Below are positions 30,424 through 40,318 of a stretch of DNA of 64,000 bases, piece by piece. This stretch comes from Candidatus Intricatilinea gracilis. Its GTDB lineage: Bacteria > Pseudomonadota > Gammaproteobacteria > Burkholderiales > Burkholderiaceae_C. Where the stretch lies: NCBI GenBank assembly GCA_016702605.1, contig JADJDQ010000021.1, forward strand, positions 1,178,001-1,242,000, written 5' to 3'. Within the stretch, counting starts at the first letter, position 1, and the number at the start of each line of letters is the position of its first letter. The position numbers were made by a program, and so were the translations under genes. A model generated the notes under the pieces. The model had not been told where the DNA came from. It saw only the letters and a list, made by a program, of their open reading frames with translations, and did not search any database.

Positions 30424-31113
30424 ATGATCACGCTGTGCGGCATGTCCCTGTCCAACTACTACAACAAGGTCAAGATCGTCCTGCTGGAGAAGGGCATCCC
30501 CTTCACCGAGGAGGTGCAGCGCACCGGCTCCAAGGACGAGGCTGTGCTCAACGCCACGCCACTAGGCAAGGTGCCGTTCATCAAGGTCGACGGCCAGACA
30601 CTGTGCGAAAGCCAGGTCATCGTCGACTTCCTGGAAGCACGCTTCCCCGAGCATCCGCTGCTACCCGCCGATCCGCTGGCCGCCGCCAAGGTGCGCGAGT
30701 TGTGTGCGTTCATGGAGCTGTATGTCGAACTGGTGGGGCGTGAGCTCTATGCGGAGGCCTTCTTCGGCGGCAAGGTCAGCGACGGCAGCAAGGAACGGGT
30801 GAAGAAAACGCTCGAACGCAACCTGCCCGCCTTCAAGCGCCTGGCGCGGTTTGCGCCGTATGCCGCGGGCGACAGCTTCACCCTGGCCGATGCCGCCGCC
30901 TATGCCGCGCTGCCCACGGTGGGCAATGCCACCCGGGTGGTGTACGGCGAGGACCTGGTGGCCGCCGCCGGTATCGACTGGAAAGCCTACGTCAAGATGC
31001 TAGGTGACCGCCCCTCGCTGCAACGCGTCAACGCAGATCGCAAGCGCGATACCGAGGCCATGGCGGCTGCAGCGGCAGCGAAGAAGGCGGCCGAGGCGGG
31101 CGGGCAAGCCTGA
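30424..31113 (+). CDS. Glutathione S-transferase
   Basis: A 229-residue GST. The N-terminal thioredoxin-like domain reads MITLCGMSLSNYYNKVKIVLLEKG, with the usual cis-proline segment GKVPFIKVDG and ESQVIVDFLE, and a helical C-terminal domain holds SFTLADAAAYA. An Ala/Lys-rich tail of about 20 residues closes the protein. AAGGAG lies upstream of the ATG. It follows the oxygenase reductase by 98 bases in the same direction and may detoxify epoxide or other oxygenated products; that link is inferred. Confidence 0.85.
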   Translation: MITLCGMSLSNYYNKVKIVLLEKGIPFTEEVQRTGSKDEAVLNATPLGKVPFIKVDGQTLCESQVIVDFLEARFPEHPLLPADPLAAAKVRELCAFMELYVELVGRELYAEAFFGGKVSDGSKERVKKTLERNLPAFKRLARFAPYAAGDSFTLADAAAYAALPTVGNATRVVYGEDLVAAAGIDWKAYVKMLGDRPSLQRVNADRKRDTEAMAAAAAAKKAAEAGGQA

Positions 31114-31444
31114 CGTGATGTGAATCTGGCGGGCGGTGATACCCAGTCCGCCCACCGTTTCCTGCAGCAACGGGACACTGCCGACAATCTGGCAGGCCAA
31201 GTTGCGGGAGGTTGGGCGTCAGCATCGACTACGGCGCGGCGAAGAGCCTGATCGACATGACCCGCACCGGCAGTGTCGAACCTGCCGAGGTGCGCAAACA
31301 CGAGCCCGGCCTGGCGGGGGCCCGCGATGCCTTGCAGCCCGAGCTGCAACCTTAGAATCCGCGCGCCCTGCAACCCTCGAGGTGTCGGACGAGAAGCACA
31401 CGCAAGGTGTGCCAGTCGTCGCGCCGCACCCCAGAAAACCGCCC
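31114..31444 (+). other. Intergenic region with a possible 47-codon gene fragment
   Basis: No certain gene. From 31212 (TTG after GGGAGG) to 31355 there is an open frame of 47 codons beginning LGVSIDYGAAKSLIDMTRTG, ending in PELQP and TAG. Its composition is more protein-like than the shadow frames around it, and the frame stays open back to 31140 without an ATG. It may be the tail of a degraded gene or a small peptide gene; I do not recognise it. Confidence 0.3.
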
Positions 31445-31693
31445 ATGACCGAGACCACCGAACGCCTGCCGCTGCCCGATCGCCTGTCCACCGATCCGCA
31501 AAGCCCCTTTCACGTGGCGGCACATTTCGAACACGAGATCGGTGTGCGTTTCAACGGCAAGGACCGCTTCGACGTCGAGGAATACTGCGTCAGCGAAGGC
31601 TGGATCAAGGTGGCCGTGGCCAAGAAGGTCGATCGCCGCGGCCGGCCGTTGACGGTCAAGCTCAAGGGTGTGATCGAGGTCTTCTACCGCTGA
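31445..31693 (+). CDS. DUF3297 family protein
   Basis: An 82-residue protein matching DUF3297 in length and sequence: LPDRLSTDPQSPFHVAAHF, GVRFNGKDR, and the C-terminal VKLKGVIEVFYR. The function of the family is unknown. The ATG at 31445 begins the conserved domain. It lies between the glutathione S-transferase and a convergent MFS gene. Confidence 0.85.
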   Translation: MTETTERLPLPDRLSTDPQSPFHVAAHFEHEIGVRFNGKDRFDVEEYCVSEGWIKVAVAKKVDRRGRPLTVKLKGVIEVFYR

Positions 31694-31814
31694 CGTCGTC
31701 CGGGTCGGCTGATGAAGCCGTGCGCCGGACGCCAACGGGCAGTCGACACCTGGTCAGTCGATGGCCTGGCCTGGCAGGCGGCAGGCGGTTGGCCGTTGGT
31801 AGCGGGCCTGACCA

Positions 31815-33009
31815 TCACCCCACCTTGCGGGCGCCGACCGCCAGTGCCGCGGCGGCCACCACCACCACACCCATGGCGATGGTGAGTGACCAGCCGTGCG
31901 CAATGGCGCCGATGAGTGGCGGCCCGACCAGAAAGCCGCTGTAGCCGATCGACGACGCCGCCGCAATGGCCGCTGCGCTGCTGGTTCCCGGCACCCGGCT
32001 GGCAGCGGTGTACAGGATGGGCACGAGGGGCGCCAGGCCCGCGCCCACCAGGGTGTAGCCCAGCAGCGAGATCCACGGGTCACCACTGAGCAGCACCACC
32101 GCCATCGACGCTGCCGCGACGCTGGCACTGGCGCGCAGCAGCAAGGCCTCGGTGAACCGTGCCCGGAGGTGGTCGCCACCGAACCGCGTGGCGGCCATGG
32201 CGCCGGCAAAGGCGGCGTAACCCAGGGCCGCCTGGTCCTGCGGCATGCTCACCTCCTGTTTCAGGTAGAGCACACACCAGTCGTACATGACACCTTCGGC
32301 CGTCATGCCGGCAAAGATCAACAGCCCGATCACCAGCAGCTGGCCGTGGGGCCAGGCAAAGTGGCGCTGCCTGGCGCCGTCGACCGGTGGGGCAGGGCGG
32401 GCATCGAGCATGCCGGCATTGACGCCCCAGATCAATCCGGCGATCACCAGGCCCACCAGCTCGAAGTTGCAGCGGCGCCGCCACCTCGGCACGCAACATG
32501 GCGGCGGCCAGCGCAGCACCTGCCATGGCGCCCAGGCTGAAGCATCCGTGCAGGTTGCCCATCAGCGGGCGGCCGGCTTCACGCTCGAGTGCCGTGCCTT
32601 CGGCATTGATGGCGACGTCGAACACACTCATCGCCGCACCAAAACACAGGCTGGCTGCCATCAGCCAGGGCATGCCCGGCCAGTCCAGCGCCAGGCCGAG
32701 CATCGCAGCCAGCACCAGGCCGGTGAGCAGACTGGTGCGCCGCGCGCCCAGCACACCGATGGTTCGCCCGGCGATGAACAACGACGCCACCGCACCCACC
32801 GCAGCACTAAACAGCACCGCGGCCAGGTGCGCCTCGTCGAGGCCGTAAGCTGCCTTGATCGACGGCACATGGGCGCCCCACACGCCGCCCAGCACACCCA
32901 GCGCGCCGAACAGCGCCCGGGTCGACCGACGCGCCCGCGCCAGGCGCCATACGCCGGGGTGGTCGGGCAGCAGGATGGGCAGGGCGGGCAGGTCGGGGTC
33001 GGGATTCAT
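31815..33009 (-). pseudogene. MFS transporter, frameshifted
   Basis: A 12-helix major facilitator gene split into two frames. The N-terminal half (33009 to about 32470) begins MNPDPDLPALPILLPDHPG and contains GGVWGAHVPSIKAAYGL and AINAEGTALERE. Near 32462-32475 the frame changes; dropping one base in the CTGCAACTTC segment (minus strand) rejoins it to the second frame, NFELVGLVIAGLIWG to the C-terminus at 31815. The total of 1195 bases, one over a multiple of three, fits a one-base insertion. The joined protein (about 397 residues) has normal MFS length. Substrate unknown. Confidence 0.8.
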
Positions 33010-33150
33010 CGTGGCTCGGTGGGGTAGGTGGCGGGCCCGGCCAGGCCGATCAGGGTGCCGGGGTGGCCTGGCTGCAACCGGCGAAAAGCCTGGATTTCCG
33101 GCCCTATCGCGCAGCAATGATGGAGGTGGTGCCTGCGCGAGAATCCTGCC

Positions 33151-34116
33151 ATGGCAGCCGTGATCAGCATTCTCTTCGTCGGTGAACGTGTCCCCACGCT
33201 GGGCACCGGTCTTGGTGCACCTACGGTGGAACACGCCGAGACGCTGCAGGCCGCCGGTCTGGCGCTGGCCAGGCACGGCTTCGATGCGGTGTTGATCCAC
33301 TGTGCCGAACGTGCAGACGCACCCAAGCTCGAACACTGGCCGTCGTTGTCACAAGCCGTGCAGGGTGCGGCCGTGCTGGTGATGATGCCCGACGAATCCT
33401 TCGATCTGGCGCAGCGCCTGGTGCAGCGTGGCGTGCAGGACGTGCTGGTCGAGGCGGGCACACCCGAAGCCTGCGACCAGGCCCTGTCACGTGCCTTGTC
33501 CCTGGCGCTGGTGCGCAAACGTCTGGACCTCATGCAACGCAAGGGGGGGTCGATCGACCTGGCCACCGGCCTGCCTACGGCAGCGCAGTGGATGGATCAC
33601 CTCACCCACCTGTGTGTGCTGCGTGAACGTGAACCCGCGCCGATGGCGGTGCTTGTGCTGCGTATCGAAGGCCTGGCCACGGTCGAAGGTCAGCTCGGGC
33701 CGCAGGTGGCGCAGGTGCTGCGGCGCAAGGTGGCCGTGCGGCTGCGTTCGGCGCTGCGTGCCAGTGATCTGGTGGGTTCGCTGGGCAACGATGCGTATGC
33801 CGTGTTGCTGACCTGGCTGCTGGTCCCCAAGGACAGTGCCCTGGTGCGCGACAAACTCGTCAAGGCCCTGAAACGCCCGTTCAGCGTGGCGGGCCAGAAC
33901 CTGACCGTGGCGGTAGGCGCAGGGTGTGCGCTCTACCCCGAACAGGCGCGCGAGGCCGAGGTGCTGCTGCGTATCGCCCATGCCGAAGCCGCCAGCCAGC
34001 CCGGCACGGGCCGCGCCGGTTTTGCCAATCACCGCGAAGCCCTGGCACAAGGCCTGGCCGGCGCGGGCATGGGCAAGTCGGGCGCCGCCAACGACGACGT
34101 GGCCGACGTCGATTGA
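33151..34116 (+). CDS. Degenerate GGDEF protein with pseudo-receiver N-terminus
   Basis: A 321-residue soluble protein. The N-terminal 130 residues look like a receiver domain without the phospho-acceptor aspartate (VLIHCAE where VLLD is expected). The C-terminal half is a GGDEF domain (LATGLPTAAQWMDHL; RLRSALRASDLVGSLGNDAY) in which the catalytic loop GGDEF reads GNDAY. It is therefore unlikely to make cyclic di-GMP, and may act as a scaffold or binding protein. It converges on the sensor kinase gene. Confidence 0.75.
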   Translation: MAAVISILFVGERVPTLGTGLGAPTVEHAETLQAAGLALARHGFDAVLIHCAERADAPKLEHWPSLSQAVQGAAVLVMMPDESFDLAQRLVQRGVQDVLVEAGTPEACDQALSRALSLALVRKRLDLMQRKGGSIDLATGLPTAAQWMDHLTHLCVLREREPAPMAVLVLRIEGLATVEGQLGPQVAQVLRRKVAVRLRSALRASDLVGSLGNDAYAVLLTWLLVPKDSALVRDKLVKALKRPFSVAGQNLTVAVGAGCALYPEQAREAEVLLRIAHAEAASQPGTGRAGFANHREALAQGLAGAGMGKSGAANDDVADVD

Positions 34117-34126
34117 TCTGGCGTCT

Positions 34127-34144
34127 GTCCGGCTCAGGCCGGAC
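34127..34144 (+). terminator. Possible terminator hairpin between convergent genes
   Basis: The sequence GTCCGGC, four loop bases TCAG, then GCCGGAC forms a 7-bp stem downstream of the GGDEF-like gene. No T run follows, so intrinsic termination is uncertain. Confidence 0.3.
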
Positions 34145-34197
34145 CGGCCCGACCCGGGCAGGGGCTCGGCAGGTACCCCCGCTGGTCCCTGGCAACT

Positions 34198-35991
<1,794 letters not shown>

Positions 35992-36522
35992 GGCACGTTC
36001 AATCTTTGAACCAGGTCGACGCCGTGGGAGGCGGGCGCCAGATCGATGCGCTGATCCGCCCTGTTGCCGCGGCCATGGGTAGTGCAGCCCGATCATGCCC
36101 AGACTAGTGTGGTGCCATCACACACAAGGCTCGAAAAGAGGCCGTTCGACCCCTCGCCTCGGCCTTGCAATGCAGGACGCCAATCACGCCTCGAGCCAGG
36201 GACGGTCGTTCACCCTGGTCGAGTGGACCGGATCCGAAGCAGCGTCACCCCGCATCTGCCGGATCGACTCACGGGCAAGGCGCCCGATGGGGAGATGGCC
36301 GACCATCCAGCACCGAGGGCCACCCCGAGCGGCCGCATCGTCGTGCCCGACCTCACGCCCAGCGGTTCGCTCGGAAATCCGCCGGAACTGCGAAAAATGA
36401 ACGCTCACCACCAACTTCATTGCGGACCCTGGGTCAACGCGCCGAAGTGCGAGACCATCGGGGCCTGCCGCTGGCGCTGCAACATCGATCCTCGCAGGCC
36501 AAGGCTTCCGACACACACACCC
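35992..36522. other. 531-base region without a recognised gene
   Basis: Several open frames cross this region on both strands, but none has a start with a good ribosome binding site, a domain, or a plausible composition. The left part should contain the promoter of the sensor kinase (minus strand); the right part that of the small zinc-ribbon gene. No repeat or RNA gene was seen. Confidence 0.35.
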
Positions 36523-36759
36523 ATGGCCGACCGCACCACGACAAGACATCGATGCCACAACTGTGGCGCCACCAGCTACAAGAGCGTCATCGGGCGCGAC
36601 GAACAAGGCGCGATGCGCCCGACCGGCCAATACCGCTGCACAGGCTGCGACATCGTCTTCTCGAGCGCCCGGGCTTGGCGCGAGGGTTCCGGTGAGGCGC
36701 AATTGCAACAGCACAAGCAGGCACTCGACGACCCGCGTGCTCTGGCGCTGGTTCGCTGA
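36523..36759 (+). CDS. Small zinc-ribbon protein
   Basis: A 78-residue protein with two CxxC pairs, HRCHNCGATSYKS and QYRCTGCDIVFSS, spaced for a zinc ribbon, followed by a polar helix. The function is unknown; such ribbons bind nucleic acid or protein. The ATG at 36523 directly precedes the first ribbon strand. An upstream open frame exists but lacks coding character. Convergent with the methyltransferase gene. Confidence 0.6.
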   Translation: MADRTTTRHRCHNCGATSYKSVIGRDEQGAMRPTGQYRCTGCDIVFSSARAWREGSGEAQLQQHKQALDDPRALALVR

Positions 36760-36801
36760 ACACGGCCGAGTAGCTCTCGTGCCGTCGCACCACGGGCCGG
36801 G

Positions 36802-37854
36802 CTAGTCCACGCGCCGTGCCACGATGACGCTGAACTCATGGCTGGTGGGCGACACAGCCGTGATCTCGAAGCCGGCCGGGCCGAGCAGGGCGGCGAACTC
36901 GGCCAGCGATCGTTCACGTCCGCCGAGTCCGGCCAGCATGTTGAGGTCGGTGCGGGCCAGTGCTTCGTCGTGTGAGCTGGGTCGCAGTCGGGCGGGGCGC
37001 ACCCGTTCGACCAGCAGCAACTGGCCGGCGGGTGGCGCGGCTTGCCGCACGGTGGCCAGGATGCGTCCGCAGGCGGCATCGTCCCAGTTGTGCAGGATGC
37101 TCTTGAGCAGGTAGCAATCGGCACCAGCCGGCACGGCGGCGAAGAAATCGCCGGCGACGAAACTCACCCGCCCGGCCAACGCGTGGTGGTTGATCAAGGC
37201 GGCTGCGCCAGGTTCGGCGTCGGCGCGGTCCAGCACGGTGACGGTCAGGTGCGGGTGTGCAGCTGCCACAGCGCAGGCCAACACACCGTTGCCGCCACCC
37301 ACATCGATCAGCTCGTGGGCGTCGCGCCAGAGGTCGAGCCGGGCCACCTCGGGGGCGATCAAGGCCGTCATCACCTGCATGGCCTGGTGGAACTGCGCTG
37401 CCACCTCGGGTTGCTGACCCAGGAACGCATAGTTCGACAAGCCCGTCTGGCGCGCTCGTGCACTGCGCCCGCTGCACACGCTGTACGACAACTCGCCCCA
37501 CATCGGCCACATCGGGCCGCCCCACCAGATCACCATCGCCCGCAGGCTCACACCACCGTCGGGTGGACGGCGGCACAGGGCGCCGCCGCTGGCGGTCAGC
37601 TCGAAGCGGCCGTCGCGCCGTTCACGGCACACCTGCAAGGTGCACAGGGCGCGCAGCAGGCGGTGCAGGCCATCACTCGAACACTGGCAGGCGTCGGCCA
37701 ACTGCTGCACATCGCCTGGCCCGGTGGCCAGGCGGTCGGGCAGCTCGAGTTGCACGGCGGTCAGCAGGGTCTGGGTGCGCCAGCACGAGGTGATCTGCTG
37801 CACGAGCCGCTGCGTCGGGTCGTCGCGACGGCGGCGCCGAGTGGGCAGGCTCAT
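36802..37854 (-). CDS. SAM-dependent O-methyltransferase (plant-COMT/hydroxyneurosporene type)
   Basis: A 350-residue methyltransferase. The N-terminal helical dimerisation part (LVQQITSCWRTQTLLTAVQLELPDRLA) contains a winged helix. The SAM-binding motif I is LIDVGGGNGVLACAVA, and the late motif YLLKSILHNWDDAACGRIL and LLLVERV fit the family. Its ATG overlaps the stop of the upstream Bug-receptor gene (ATGA), so the two are translated together. The small molecule methylated is unknown. Confidence 0.82.
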   Translation of the reverse strand: MSLPTRRRRRDDPTQRLVQQITSCWRTQTLLTAVQLELPDRLATGPGDVQQLADACQCSSDGLHRLLRALCTLQVCRERRDGRFELTASGGALCRRPPDGGVSLRAMVIWWGGPMWPMWGELSYSVCSGRSARARQTGLSNYAFLGQQPEVAAQFHQAMQVMTALIAPEVARLDLWRDAHELIDVGGGNGVLACAVAAAHPHLTVTVLDRADAEPGAAALINHHALAGRVSFVAGDFFAAVPAGADCYLLKSILHNWDDAACGRILATVRQAAPPAGQLLLVERVRPARLRPSSHDEALARTDLNMLAGLGGRERSLAEFAALLGPAGFEITAVSPTSHEFSVIVARRVD

Positions 37855-38834
37855 TCGGGTGTGATGGCGTAGTCGCGCACGAACTGACGCCACACCGTCG
37901 TGGCCGCCTCGATGGCCTCGGCCATCTGCTGCGGTGTGCCGCCAGCGGCTCGCAGGCCCTGCGCTTCGAGTGTGCTGCGTACGGTGGGGTTGGCCAGGGC
38001 ACGGTTCACCTCCTGCGCCAGCCGGACTGCCACCTCGCGCGGCGTGCCCGGGGGGGCGACCAGGCCGTTCCAGGTCGGCAAGGTGTCGGTGGTGATGCCG
38101 GCCTGCGCCAGCGACGGTACGCCGGGCATGATCTCGGCGCGATCGGGCAGGGTGGCCAGCAGGCGCAGCTTGCCGCTTTTCACATGGGGCAGGGCGGGCA
38201 CCAGCGGGCCGAAGTTGAACTGCAACTCCCCGCTGATCAGGTCGGGCATGAGCTGCGCGCCGCCCTTGTAGGGCACCCGCACAGCCTTCAGCCCGGCCGC
38301 GCGCAGGTAGTGCATCGTCACCATGTATTCACTCAGCACGCCGGTGCCGTAGCTCAGGCGGTCGGGGTTGGCCTGGAGGTGGGCCGTGAGTTCGGCCACC
38401 GTGGCAGCCGGCACCTTGGGGTTGACGAACAGCCCGTAGACCAGGTTCACCACCGGCACCACCGGCGTGAATTCACTCATCGACTTGATCGGCGCAGCCT
38501 TCACCAGCAGCGGCGTGCCGGCCATCGACGACATGGCCCACAGCAGCGTCTGGCCGTCGGCCGGTGCCGACAACACCGTCTGCATGGCAGGCACCCCGTT
38601 GCCGCCGGGTTTGTTCTCGACCAGCACCGGCTGCCCGAGGTTGCGCGACATCACCTGGGCGATCAGGCGGGCGGCCGTGTCCGAGGCGCCGCCCGCTGGC
38701 GTGGCCACGATGATCTTCATCGGCTGGCCGGCTGCCGACGAGGTCTGTGCCCAGGCGCCGCCCGCCATGGCCCCGCCAAGTGCAATGGCAGCGCCGGTGG
38801 TGGCGGCAGCGAGTACGAATGAGCGCTTGTTCAT
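37851..38834 (-). CDS. Bug-family tripartite tricarboxylate transporter substrate-binding protein
   Basis: A 327-residue periplasmic binding protein. The signal peptide (SFVLAAATTGAAIALGGAMAGGAWA) leads to the Bug opening MKIIVATPAGGASDTAARLIAQ, then PVLVENKPGGNG and, later, VRVPYKGGAQLMPDLISGEL. Such orphan receptors take up carboxylates or aromatic acids with TctAB-like permeases, none of which adjoins. It is divergent from a LysR regulator across 137 bases, the common arrangement in Burkholderiales, and overlaps the methyltransferase. Confidence 0.88.
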   Translation of the reverse strand: MNKRSFVLAAATTGAAIALGGAMAGGAWAQTSSAAGQPMKIIVATPAGGASDTAARLIAQVMSRNLGQPVLVENKPGGNGVPAMQTVLSAPADGQTLLWAMSSMAGTPLLVKAAPIKSMSEFTPVVPVVNLVYGLFVNPKVPAATVAELTAHLQANPDRLSYGTGVLSEYMVTMHYLRAAGLKAVRVPYKGGAQLMPDLISGELQFNFGPLVPALPHVKSGKLRLLATLPDRAEIMPGVPSLAQAGITTDTLPTWNGLVAPPGTPREVAVRLAQEVNRALANPTVRSTLEAQGLRAAGGTPQQMAEAIEAATTVWRQFVRDYAITPE

Positions 38835-38971
38835 GGGGCTCCCCGAGTGAAGTTGCTGTGTGCCCACTGTAGAGAGACGGCCTGTGCCGGGACAGCCGTT
38901 GCCGGCTTCATCCGGCGTTAACCTTTGGTTGATGGCTGCCGTCCGGGCGCCGCGACGAAAGGGGCTGCAGG

Positions 38972-39982
38972 ATGGACAAGCTCAAGGCGATCGAATACTT
39001 CGTGGCCTCGGTCGACGCGGGCAGCTTCGCGCGTGCGGCGCAGCGGCTCGAGATCAGCGTGCCGGCGGTGCAAAAACTCGTGGGTGCACTCGAGCGCAGC
39101 CTGGGTGTGACGCTGCTCGAAAGGGGCTCACGCGGCGTGCGTCTCACCCCGGGCGGCGCCGAATACCTGGACCGCTGCCGCCCGCTGCTGGGTGAACTCG
39201 ACGATCTGTCGCGCGTCGAGCGCACCATGAAGGGTGCGGGCGAGCGCCCCAGTGGCACCTTGGCCGTGGCGGCCCACCCGCAACTGGCCCACCACGTGTT
39301 GCTGCCGGCCTTGCCCCGGTTTCATGCCTTGTATCCCGAGGTGGAGATCGATTTCCGCACGGTCAACCGCATCGGTGATGCCGACGCCCTGACCGCCGAC
39401 GTGTTGCTGCTGCACGGCTGGCCCGAAGTGCCGCCCGACTACGTGCACCGCCAGCTCGGCGGCTCACGCAGCCTGATCATGGCCGCGCCCGACTACTGGG
39501 CGCTGCACGGTGTGCCGCAACATCCCTCCGACCTGAGCGCCTGCACCTGCCTGGTCATGCGCAACCCGGCCGGCATCCTGCTCGATCTGTGGGAGTTCGT
39601 GCGTGACGCCAAGTCCGTGCAGGTGCCCGTGCGTGGCTGGTTGTCCAGCAATGCGCGTGAAGCCGTGCTCGATCTGGTGCTCGGTGGCCACGGCGTGGGC
39701 CGCTTCACCGAACTCACCACCCGGGACCATGTGCAGTCGGGGCGGCTGGTGCCCGTGTTGCTGGACTGGCAGGTGCAAGGCGGCCCACCCGTGAACCTGC
39801 TCTTCAAGGGCAGCGCCCGCAACACGCCAGGGCTGCGTGTGTTTGTCGAGCACGCCATGCAGTGCCTGCGCGACCTGGGTGCCGAGGACGATGCCGTGCA
39901 CAAGACCCTGGCAAGCGACCGCCCGGCCTGGCACCTGCGCGGCTACGGGCGGGCGTCGGCCACGGTGCGCGGGCGGCGCTGA
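38972..39982 (+). CDS. LysR family transcriptional regulator
   Basis: A 336-residue LysR regulator. The N-terminal winged helix reads MDKLKAIEYFVASVDAGSFARAAQRLEISV..QKLVGALERSLGVTLLERGSRGVRLT, split here at the point of an ambiguous residue run. The C-terminal substrate-binding domain follows (LAVAAHPQLAHHVLLPAL). It is divergent from the Bug and methyltransferase genes, which it probably controls. The stop codon abuts a receiver-domain remnant. Confidence 0.9.
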   Translation: MDKLKAIEYFVASVDAGSFARAAQRLEISVPAVQKLVGALERSLGVTLLERGSRGVRLTPGGAEYLDRCRPLLGELDDLSRVERTMKGAGERPSGTLAVAAHPQLAHHVLLPALPRFHALYPEVEIDFRTVNRIGDADALTADVLLLHGWPEVPPDYVHRQLGGSRSLIMAAPDYWALHGVPQHPSDLSACTCLVMRNPAGILLDLWEFVRDAKSVQVPVRGWLSSNAREAVLDLVLGGHGVGRFTELTTRDHVQSGRLVPVLLDWQVQGGPPVNLLFKGSARNTPGLRVFVEHAMQCLRDLGAEDDAVHKTLASDRPAWHLRGYGRASATVRGRR

Positions 39983-40130
39983 GGTGTCGCGATGACCGCC
40001 TATGCCTGGGGCGAATACCGCATGGCCTGCCTGGCTGCCGGCATGAACGACCACCTGGCCAAGCCTGTCCAACCCGAGGCCTTGTAAAGCGCGCTGCTGC
40101 GCTGGCTGCCGGAAACGCAGGGCGTCGTCC
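39983..40130 (+). pseudogene. Remnant of a receiver (REC) domain from a hybrid sensor kinase
   Basis: Directly after the LysR stop the frame reads VAMTAYAWGEYRMACLAAGM, then NDHLAKPVQPEAL, a stop (TAA at 40085), then SALLRWLPETQ. This matches the last third of a receiver domain in hybrid kinases (MTANAF..LAAGMNDHLAKPV..DALYAALLRWLP). The conserved tyrosine after EAL is the TAA stop. The start of the domain and the kinase are missing, so it is a gene fragment. Confidence 0.75.
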
Positions 40131-40318
40131 ACACCGAGTCCGGCGACGTACTGCCGTACCGGGCCGGTCAGGCCATCACACGGCATCCGGCAACTTTCTT
40201 GGAGGCGCCCTGTAAGCCCGAGGCGCGTGGCTCGACCAAGCAGACAAGTGATGCCGAGGCCCCCTGGTGGACGCCCGGCACGCTGTGTCCAGCAACCTCC
40301 AGCCCAGGAGCCTCGTCC

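Noticed and set aside
36064..36522. Upstream extension of the small zinc-ribbon gene
   Set aside because: The frame is open but Pro/Arg/Asp-rich, without a ribosome binding site or conserved pattern; the domain starts at 36523.
39992..40087. A short functional gene for the receiver-like peptide
   Set aside because: It has only the last third of the domain and no phospho-acceptor; the match continues past the stop codon.
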